From a bacterium (GTDB lineage Bacteria > Fidelibacterota > UBA2242), in contig JAHIOG010000441.1 in the NCBI GenBank assembly GCA_018895675.1, positions 1-16,004 on the forward strand: a stretch of DNA of 16,004 bases, written 5' to 3'. Below, in pieces: positions 5,833-12,518 of the stretch. The notes under the pieces were generated by a model that did no database searches, was not told where the DNA came from, and was given only the letters and a program-made list of their open reading frames with translations. The number at the start of each line of letters is the position of its first letter. Within the stretch, counting starts at the first letter, position 1. The translations under genes were made by a program, and so were the position numbers.

Positions 5833-7089
5833 TTAATCGAGTTCAGCCCCTTTAATCACACCGTATTTTGTGATGGCGGGACCGATTAGTTCATTAATAA
5901 AAACACTAAACAGCACAATATTGACGATTAGAACCATCATCTCTTTGACAGCTTCCGGAGCTCCAGCCATGACCGGTGATGTTTGCATAAACAAAACCAG
6001 ACCAATGGCAACTCCAGCCTGTGGGAACAGACAAAATCCGAGGTAGTTTCTTATTTCCACAGTCGACTTCGTAATTATAGCTGACACGTACGTACCCAAA
6101 TATTTACCGGCAAAGCGTGCCAGAATATAGATAATACCTAACACAATCACAGCGCTTTTTGTAAATACATGCAGATTCAGCTCCGTTCCCGCCAGTACAA
6201 AAAACAGGGCAAATATCGGTGGTGTAAGTGGTTCGATCACCCTGAAAACCCGCTTGTTACGATGAGACAAATTTATCAACGTAGCGCCCATCATCATATT
6301 GGCAATCAGTAACGAGTAATGCAGAACAATCGCCGTGGAAATTGTCAGAAAAATCACCGCGGTCGAGATAATCAGCACTTCATTCAACCTGTATTTATTC
6401 CGGATAAATATATGCAGCAAAACACCGGTAATCAAGCCTAATAAGCCCGACAACAATAACTCCCGCAAGGCATGCATGATTCCACTTAATGCACCGGTAT
6501 TACCGACGATATTCTGCATAGCCAGACCCGGCGCTACCAGGGCAAAGATAATGCTAAAAATAATTACGCAGGCTGCATCATCCAGCGCCACCACACCGTA
6601 GAGATAATCTACAAATTCGCCCCTGGCGCGCAGTTCTTTCACGATGACAACCGTTGCGGCAGGAGCCGTCGCCGTGGCGATCGCTCCAAGAATCAGACTA
6701 TAGCACAATTCCATCTTCATCACGACCAATCCAATTACAACAAACACAAATGCAAATACTGACTGGAAAAAAGTGATAATCAGAATTGTCCTTCCGGTCC
6801 GTTTAAGACGGAAAAATTCAAACTCCGCCCCAATCGTAATGGCAATCAAACCGAGAGCGATTTCGGTAATACTGGTAAGTTTATAGGGCGCTGTTTCCGG
6901 AATAATTCCGATAAGCGACTCCCCCAACAGAAGTCCGGCGAAGATATAACCGGTAATTGACGGCAATTTCATTTTTTCCGCCAGTTTGCCGAGTAAAAAG
7001 CCGGTGAAAAGTAATATCCCGGTTCCGAACACTACATGATTACCGAACAGATCTTTCAGACTATCAAAAATATCAAGAAATACATTCAT
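5833..7089 (-). CDS. CPA-type cation/proton antiporter
   Basis: 418 residues, a polytopic inner-membrane protein with about 12 hydrophobic helices and a fit to the sodium/hydrogen exchanger family (CPA2/KefB-like). The ion-binding region is visible: TATAPAAT at about 139-146 corresponds to the unwound helix 4, and the helix-5 pair D170-D171 in GVVALDDAACVI matches the Asp-Asp of electrogenic antiporters. It ends straight after the last helix with no RCK/TrkA-N nucleotide-binding domain, which many CPA2 proteins carry. The regulatory part may instead be the EIIA protein encoded next. Start ATG at 7087-7089 with AAGG about 10 nt upstream. It probably exchanges Na+ or K+ for H+; the ion cannot be told from sequence. 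Confidence 0.9.
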   Translation of the reverse strand: MNVFLDIFDSLKDLFGNHVVFGTGILLFTGFLLGKLAEKMKLPSITGYIFAGLLLGESLIGIIPETAPYKLTSITEIALGLIAITIGAEFEFFRLKRTGRTILIITFFQSVFAFVFVVIGLVVMKMELCYSLILGAIATATAPAATVVIVKELRARGEFVDYLYGVVALDDAACVIIFSIIFALVAPGLAMQNIVGNTGALSGIMHALRELLLSGLLGLITGVLLHIFIRNKYRLNEVLIISTAVIFLTISTAIVLHYSLLIANMMMGATLINLSHRNKRVFRVIEPLTPPIFALFFVLAGTELNLHVFTKSAVIVLGIIYILARFAGKYLGTYVSAIITKSTVEIRNYLGFCLFPQAGVAIGLVLFMQTSPVMAGAPEAVKEMMVLIVNIVLFSVFINELIGPAITKYGVIKGAELD

Positions 7090-7225
7090 AAAACTACCTT
7101 CGTAAACAGATCAACGGGATTCAATACTATTATTTCGCATGGGTGAATTTTACATCATGAGTCAGTGAAAATCAAAGACTTTCATCAGTATTATTGTTAA
7201 CTTTTGAAAAAAGTGAGGATTAGTA

Positions 7226-7336
7226 ATGGTTTTTGGTGATAAAATTACACTTCGGACAAAAGGATTTTCCGATATCAAAGATATCACCGGAAAAGTAAAT
7301 ATCTACACACTACCATTAATATGTCCTTGTATATAA
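7226..7336 (+). pseudogene. 5' stub of the yjbQ-family gene, left of the ATPase insertion
   Basis: From ATG 7226 the frame reads MVFGDKITLRTKGFSDIKDITGKV, then departs into unrelated residues and stops at 7336. The first 24 residues match the start of the intact yjbQ-type gene at 8750 (MIFGKTIILWTKGFSDIKDITGKV). At DNA level 7254-7296 equals 8778-8820 exactly (43 bp), while the first 28 bases match at 20 positions. The stub keeps a good ribosome-binding site (GTGAGGATTAGTA before the ATG), better than that of the intact copy. The simplest reading is that this was the original gene start and the intact copy uses a 5' end supplied with the inserted DNA. Confidence 0.85.
7254..7296 (+). repeat. 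43-bp perfect direct repeat, left copy (possible attachment site)
   Basis: Identical to 8778-8820 over 43 bases, starting GGACAAAAGG and ending CACCGGAAAAGT. It codes for the TKGFSDIKDITGK part of the YjbQ-type N-terminus. Inside is a palindromic GATATCAAAGATATC. Identity stops sharply at 7297, where the gene body is lost. Confidence 0.85.
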
Positions 7337-7379
7337 GAACATATAGTGTTATATTTGTCACTGTTAACTGGGATATAAA

Positions 7380-8690
7380 ATGGTCAATAAGCAAGTAATC
7401 AAAGAAATCATCACGAATTTTCACAAAAGAACACTTCCTCATGTATACCGGCGAAAAATCAATTTGTCATGTCCGGAAAATAAAATTCGGTCAATAGTTG
7501 GCATCCGTCGCTCTGGAAAAACATTTACTTTTTACCAATTGATCAAAGATCTGCTAAAACAAGGTATAAAAAAAGAAAGGATTTTGTGCATTAATTTTGA
7601 AGATGAAAGATTGCTGCCCCTGAATGTTGCCGATCTTACTATTATTTTTGACACATATTTTGAACTCTTTCCTTTATTTAAAAATAAAAAAGTGTATCTG
7701 TTTTTTGATGAAATTCAGAATATATCTAACTGGGAAAAATTTATCCGCAGAATACACGAATCCGAAAATGTGGAAATTAACATCACAGGCTCTTCCTCAA
7801 AATTGATGAGCAGAGAACTTGCAACAGCTTTGCGTGGCAGAACTCTTTCTTATGAAATATTTCCCTTTAGCTTTGAGGAATATTGTGAATATAAAAATAT
7901 ACCATCAGACCTGAATTCTTCAGCTGGAAAAGCGCTTATTGTCAGCGCATTTGATAAATATATGTTTAATGGTGGCTTTCCAGAAATCCTCAATTGTTCA
8001 GAAGAATTCCGTATAAAAATTCTACAAGAATATATTAATTTGATCCTGTACAAGGAACTGATTGACAGATATGAAATTAGAAACCATAGTCTTATCAAGT
8101 ATTTGTTAAAGTTTTTATTGATAAATAACGCCAACCCTTTCAGTGTGAATAAATTTTATAATGATCTGAAATCCCAGGGATACAGATGTTCTAAAGAGAC
8201 TTTACATAACTATTTATCATATTTTGAGGATTCCTACTGTTTTTCTTCGGTTCCTGTTTTTGCAGAATCATTGCGAAAAAAACAGGTGAATTACCGTAAA
8301 GTATATTGTGTTGATCACGGACTTGTGACTGCTATGACGAGCTCACTGTCATATAACACCGGAGGGCTACTTGAATCTATGGTCTACAATCAGCTCAGAA
8401 GAATCTTTCACAAGGAACAAATTAATTATTATAAGACGAGTAAGGGAGAAGAAGTCGATTTTATTGTAAAAGAGCGAGGTATAATTCGAGAGTTAATTCA
8501 GGTTTGCGAAGATCTCACCTTTCCTGACACACGGAAAAGAGAAGTAAAATCTATGATTCGCGCTATGGAAGAGTTAGCCCTTTCAGATGCTACCATAATC
8601 ACAAGATATGAGAGAGAGACTATATCACAGGGTAATAAAACAATCAGGATAGTGCCTTTCTATGTCTGGTCTTTAGAAAAAATGGCATAG
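7380..8690 (+). CDS. AAA-type ATPase with C-terminal DUF4143 domain
   Basis: 436 residues. The N-terminal AAA_14-type ATPase shows Walker A GIRRSGKT (about 41-48), Walker B VYLFFDEIQN (about 105-114), a sensor segment ITGSSSKLMSRELATALRGR and the EIFPFSFEEYC stretch typical of this family. The C-terminal DUF4143 part (from about 230) ends in a PD-(D/E)xK-like core: a Glu in the GGLLESMVYNQLRR helix, D in GEEVDFIV, and a hydrophobic strand ELIQVC. Members are common in archaea and bacteria, often as lineage-specific copies; their biological role is not established. The gene is more AT-rich than yjbQ or the mrf genes and sits between duplicated 5' ends of yjbQ, both signs of transfer. No partner gene accompanies it. 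The ribosome-binding site is weak (CTGGGATATAAA). Confidence 0.9.
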   Translation: MVNKQVIKEIITNFHKRTLPHVYRRKINLSCPENKIRSIVGIRRSGKTFTFYQLIKDLLKQGIKKERILCINFEDERLLPLNVADLTIIFDTYFELFPLFKNKKVYLFFDEIQNISNWEKFIRRIHESENVEINITGSSSKLMSRELATALRGRTLSYEIFPFSFEEYCEYKNIPSDLNSSAGKALIVSAFDKYMFNGGFPEILNCSEEFRIKILQEYINLILYKELIDRYEIRNHSLIKYLLKFLLINNANPFSVNKFYNDLKSQGYRCSKETLHNYLSYFEDSYCFSSVPVFAESLRKKQVNYRKVYCVDHGLVTAMTSSLSYNTGGLLESMVYNQLRRIFHKEQINYYKTSKGEEVDFIVKERGIIRELIQVCEDLTFPDTRKREVKSMIRAMEELALSDATIITRYERETISQGNKTIRIVPFYVWSLEKMA

Positions 8691-8749
8691 ACTATTATTT
8701 AAAGCTTTAATGGATCCATAAAACACCATATAGAAAATAGAGTAAAATT

Positions 8750-9166
8750 ATGATTTTCGGTAAAACAATAATACTGTGGACAAAAGGATTTTCCGATATC
8801 AAAGATATCACCGGAAAAGTGCAGGCGATTGTCGATCGATCCGGTTTAAAGAGCGGCATTGCTACGATCACAGCTATTGGCTCAACCGCCAGCGTCACGA
8901 CAATCGAATTCGAACCGGCATTGGTTCAGGATATGCAGGAGCAGCTGGAAAAATTCGCATCCCGCCACATGCATTCCCATCACTCCCAGACCTGGGGAGA
9001 TGACAACGGCTTCTCCCACATCCGCGCCAGTTTCATGGGACCGGGAATTACTATCCCCTTCACCAATGGCAAATTAGTTTTGGGAACCTGGCAGCAAATT
9101 GTCGTCATCGACCACGACAACTCACCTCGTCAGCGACAGATATTCGTTCAGATTATCGGGGAATGA
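8750..9166 (+). CDS. yjbQ: YjbQ/UPF0047 family protein, intact copy with replaced 5' end
   Basis: 138 residues, full length for the family. The signatures are complete: GSTASVTTIEFEP (44-56), SRHMHSHH (71-78), TWGDDNGFSHIRASFMGPG (81-99), LGTWQQIVVIDHDNSPRQRQIFVQIIG (111-137). E. coli YjbQ forms trimers and has weak thiamine-phosphate synthase activity; the true role in the cell is uncertain. The His cluster suggests a metal site. The first 28 bases differ from the stub at 7226 at 8 positions while the next 43 are identical, so this gene start seems to have come with the inserted ATPase DNA. Its ribosome-binding site (AGAGTAAAATT) is poor, so expression may be lowered. It converges on the metallophosphoesterase gene. 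Confidence 0.92.
   Translation: MIFGKTIILWTKGFSDIKDITGKVQAIVDRSGLKSGIATITAIGSTASVTTIEFEPALVQDMQEQLEKFASRHMHSHHSQTWGDDNGFSHIRASFMGPGITIPFTNGKLVLGTWQQIVVIDHDNSPRQRQIFVQIIGE
8778..8820 (+). repeat. 43-bp perfect direct repeat, right copy
   Basis: Exact match to 7254-7296, inside the intact yjbQ-family gene (codons 10-24). The two copies lie 1524 bp apart, start to start, and bracket the ATPase gene. Confidence 0.85.
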
Positions 9167-9188
9167 TTTTGTTGAATATTTAAACTCA

Positions 9189-9210
9189 GGAGTTCAAAAT
9201 CTTGAGCTCC
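9189..9210. terminator. Stem-loop between convergent genes
   Basis: GGAGTTCAA (9189-9197) pairs with TTGAGCTCC (9202-9210) around an AATC loop, 9 bp with one G-U pair (or an A/C mismatch on the other strand). It lies between the ends of the convergent yjbQ and metallophosphoesterase genes, where a shared terminator is expected. No good T-tract follows on either strand, so strength is doubtful. Confidence 0.45.
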
Positions 9211-9224
9211 CACCAACATATTTA

Positions 9225-11081
9225 TTACTGAAACTCCAGTATTACCACTTTCCCATCCATAGATGTCGCCACTACCCTGCGGTTGTCTAGCGGAATTACC
9301 GTATTTACCAATGCAACACCGATACGATGAATTCCCTTGGTTGCTCCGGTCTCAGCATCCAGAGCGTAAACGAAACCATCTTTGGTTCCGAAAAAAAGAG
9401 TTCCATCTTTTTCGACCGGCATCGACGGATCGATATCATACCTGTAACCGACCGAATCAACCCATACTGTCACCAAAGAATCAGCTATGGGATCTATAGC
9501 AAAAACCGTATCCCACATGGTGCGTGCGAAGACGACTGATTTATCTTCGGAAATTCCGATGGTCTCACGAACTTTAAAACGGTTTGAACGCCACAACGTT
9601 TTGCCGGTATTGGCGTCAATACATGACATATACCGGTCAGGCGCCGCAATAAAGACTTTTCCCATTGTCGCAACCGCCCATACGGCTGCCGGGGAATAGA
9701 GCAATCCTTTTGTTCCATCACTCCATTTCCAGAGCAACGAACCTGTCTCAGCATAAAGCGCATACAGGTTGTTATCCCAGGCTCCGAAAATCACCTTATC
9801 ATCATAGATATATGGTTTCGATTCGATAAATCCATCTACGCCATCGAATTCCCATTTTAATTTACCGTTTCTCAAATTGATAGCTCGAAAAATTCCATCA
9901 CTACCGCCTATGTAAACCACATTTTTATAAAAAGTCGGCACTCCGAGAACAGGCGCGCCGGTTTTAACTTTCCAGAGAAGTTTACCGTTCTTGACATTCA
10001 GACAATAAATCATTGAATCGGTTGCTCCGAATACAACACGGTTTCTTCTAACTGCCGGAGAAGAATATACGGCATTTCCTGTTTTAAACTTCCAGACTTC
10101 CAACCCATCTGAAATACGAAATGCCTGAACGAAACCGCCGCTGTTGGCAGATACAACTACCTTTTTTGAAACCGCCGGCGATGCGGCTATCGCCCAATCA
10201 AGTTTCTTTGCCCAAATCTCTTTTACATTGGAAAATTGTCTGTTTATAGTAAAATCCGGTCTGGGATATTGTGTTGTATCGCTTGAATAGTCTTTTTCCG
10301 TTATCGCCAAACGAGCCCATGTTTCCAGCGTTTTAAGTCCTGTTTGTCGTTCACGAAACACAATAGAATCAGGATAAACTGCCGCCAAAGTATAGCCGCC
10401 TGCTTCAGCGTTTCCTTTTAATGTGGACCGGCTCATTAAACCGGGAATGTCTTCATATTCCGTCAGACGGTTCCGGTGTCCGTGACCATGCAGAATCGCC
10501 TGAATATTATAAGGTTTCACGACAGATAAATATTCATACCAGTTGCTCACGGAATTATCGATTGGATAGTGAGTCACTAAGAAAATCGGTTGATGAGGAT
10601 CCTTCATCTCCTGCAGCGATTTTTCCAGCCAGCGCAAATCCTCCGGTGCAACATAGCCGTCTCCCATGCGCAGCAACGGTCCCTGGTGAACGCCAATAAA
10701 TCGAATTCCCTTATATTCGAAATTGAACCGGGAATCGCCAAATAACTTCGGGAATTTTTGAGTGCCGGACGATGACCACTTGGTATCATGATTTCCCGGT
10801 ATGATATGATAGGGAACATCCAGCATTTCAAGAATCGTTTTAGCAGTATCCAGATAGCCATTTATATCCAGTTCCGTGATGTCACCGGATACAATTACAA
10901 AATCGATATTGCCGATCCGATTCACATCCAATACCGCCGCTCTCAAATCTACCGCTCCTGATCTGCCGCCTATATGAGTATCCGTTAACCAGGCAAAATT
11001 AAACAGAGGATCCGGTCTTGCGTTCGTTAAATGAATTAAAATGAAAATCAGAATGAAGATTTTTATATACTTTTTAATCAT
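9225..11081 (-). CDS. Secreted metallophosphoesterase with C-terminal PQQ-type beta-propeller
   Basis: 618 residues. A basic start followed by a hydrophobic run and NARP (1-22) is a signal peptide, so the protein acts outside the cytoplasm. The calcineurin-like phosphoesterase domain (about 27-240) has all metal ligands: D34 and H36 (TDTHIG), D67 (SGDITE), N97/H98 (PGNHD), H171 (VTHYP) and H200/H202 (HGHGHRN). From about 290 the chain shows repeated blades of the type DGLEVWKFKTG-AVYSSPAV-VVFGATDSMIYCLN, then NGKLLWKVKTG and NGKLKWEF, as in PQQ/BamB-type propellers. The pyrroloquinoline quinone enzyme residues are not evident, so it is more likely a binding scaffold. The substrate (phosphodiester, nucleotide or lipid) is unknown. 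A GGGGG-type site precedes the ATG. Confidence 0.9.
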   Translation of the reverse strand: MIKKYIKIFILIFILIHLTNARPDPLFNFAWLTDTHIGGRSGAVDLRAAVLDVNRIGNIDFVIVSGDITELDINGYLDTAKTILEMLDVPYHIIPGNHDTKWSSSGTQKFPKLFGDSRFNFEYKGIRFIGVHQGPLLRMGDGYVAPEDLRWLEKSLQEMKDPHQPIFLVTHYPIDNSVSNWYEYLSVVKPYNIQAILHGHGHRNRLTEYEDIPGLMSRSTLKGNAEAGGYTLAAVYPDSIVFRERQTGLKTLETWARLAITEKDYSSDTTQYPRPDFTINRQFSNVKEIWAKKLDWAIAASPAVSKKVVVSANSGGFVQAFRISDGLEVWKFKTGNAVYSSPAVRRNRVVFGATDSMIYCLNVKNGKLLWKVKTGAPVLGVPTFYKNVVYIGGSDGIFRAINLRNGKLKWEFDGVDGFIESKPYIYDDKVIFGAWDNNLYALYAETGSLLWKWSDGTKGLLYSPAAVWAVATMGKVFIAAPDRYMSCIDANTGKTLWRSNRFKVRETIGISEDKSVVFARTMWDTVFAIDPIADSLVTVWVDSVGYRYDIDPSMPVEKDGTLFFGTKDGFVYALDAETGATKGIHRIGVALVNTVIPLDNRRVVATSMDGKVVILEFQ

Positions 11082-11213
11082 GATTTCACGGACCCCCTTT
11101 TAATAAATATGCAAGCAATAGTAAACAAATCTTTTAATAAGTACAAGAATGAATCAAAATATCGCAGCATGTTTCTTGCATATTGTTCCAACAGAGTTTA
11201 TTTTTCCAAAACA

Positions 11214-12506
11214 ATGAAAAACATCCGGGACAAGTTAGAAGCATTATATTCCAGATCAGAACCTTCGCAAAAGTCAGCGGAAACAAATAAACCTATCCGC
11301 AGGGAGCTAGACCGGATTTTTCAACACAAACAAGATGTTAAATATTTCCCGAAATCCCAGGTCGAAAAGGAAAATCAGTCCATCTCCGATATAGTCCATG
11401 GATCCTGGATCAATACTTATTTCGGAGATATATTTCGCGCCGAATTTGAATATCCTCTGTGCGAACCTTATGGAAATCTGAACCTTGAGAATATTTTCAC
11501 GATATCCGGAGATATATATCATCCGGTTTTTGAAATCAAGGGTCCTGAGCATCCCCAAGAACTGCTATTCATCGATACGGAAACAACCGGGTTGAGCGGC
11601 GGCACCGGCACTATTGCATTTATGATCGGTCTGGGTTGGGTGGAAAATCAACACTTTGTAGTTCATCAATATTTCATCACTCAACTAAGCCATGAAGAAG
11701 GCATGCTGGAATTAATTCAAAAAGTGCTGCCGAATTTCCGCTTTATCGTTAGCTACAATGGAAAAACCTTCGATATTCCGCTCTTAAATTCCAGGTTTGT
11801 TTTAAATCGCATGTCACTGATTTTTGAAAACGTTCCGCATATTGACCTACTTCATTATACCCGGACGCTATGGCGCTACTCTATGGAAAACTGCAAACTG
11901 AAAACGGTTGAAACCGACCTTTTGGGATTATACAGGGAAGATGATATTCCAGGTGAATTAATTCCTGATGTTTATTTCGATTACCTGCGTAACCGGCGTG
12001 TGGACAGAATCGAACGGATCTTTTACCACAACCGTTTTGACATTATCACCATGCTGGCAAATCTCATCCTGGTGCTAAAATCTTACGAATCACACGAACC
12101 CGAGGAAAATCCGATGACCGATTTTGCCAAGGGCAAACTGTTTACACGTAAAAAGGATATCGAACGTAGTCTTGAACATTTTCAGCATGTCCTGAATTCA
12201 CGAATCTCGGACAACCGGCGACAAAAGACATTCCTGGAACTTGCCGCACTTCATAAACGGCAAGGAAATTTTAAAGAAGCAGTGGAACTATGGAAATCAG
12301 CGATCGACCCACAATTTCCTTTTGTACTGGAACCCTTTGAGGAATTAGCCAAATATTATGAGCATCACGAAAAAAACCTGGATGAGGCTGTCAAGATTAC
12401 AGAACAAGCGCTGCGGGAATTACCGGTTCACCGCCAACAGGGCAAAACCAATCTCGAACACCGTTTGACCAGACTGAAAACGAAATTATCCCGAAAAAAG
12501 AGCTAA
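11214..12506 (+). CDS. mrfB: MrfB/YprB-type DEDD exonuclease with TPR tail
   Basis: 431 residues from the chosen start. The frame is open back to 11109, but a start there would leave only 27 bp to the divergent gene. MKNIRDKLEALYS at 11214 resembles the usual family beginning, though no strong ribosome-binding site decides it. The RNase H-like domain shows the acidic set: D121 and E123 (FIDTETTGLSGGTG), D187 (SYNGKTFDIPLLNSR) and D276 (YHNRFDIITM), with spacing like Bacillus subtilis MrfB. After about 300 come TPR-like helices (RSLEHFQHVL, KEAVELWKSAI, LDEAVKITEQAL). In B. subtilis MrfB is the metal-dependent exonuclease working with helicase MrfA in UvrABC-independent repair of mitomycin adducts. 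The helicase gene follows after 12 nt, supporting the same role here. Confidence 0.9.
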   Translation: MKNIRDKLEALYSRSEPSQKSAETNKPIRRELDRIFQHKQDVKYFPKSQVEKENQSISDIVHGSWINTYFGDIFRAEFEYPLCEPYGNLNLENIFTISGDIYHPVFEIKGPEHPQELLFIDTETTGLSGGTGTIAFMIGLGWVENQHFVVHQYFITQLSHEEGMLELIQKVLPNFRFIVSYNGKTFDIPLLNSRFVLNRMSLIFENVPHIDLLHYTRTLWRYSMENCKLKTVETDLLGLYREDDIPGELIPDVYFDYLRNRRVDRIERIFYHNRFDIITMLANLILVLKSYESHEPEENPMTDFAKGKLFTRKKDIERSLEHFQHVLNSRISDNRRQKTFLELAALHKRQGNFKEAVELWKSAIDPQFPFVLEPFEELAKYYEHHEKNLDEAVKITEQALRELPVHRQQGKTNLEHRLTRLKTKLSRKKS

Positions 12507-12518
12507 AAAGGAGCCTAT

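Noticed and set aside
11109..11213. Longer start for mrfB
   Set aside because: It would leave 27 bp between divergent genes for two promoters, and the added residues do not resemble the family N-terminus; however, no strong ribosome-binding site proves 11214.
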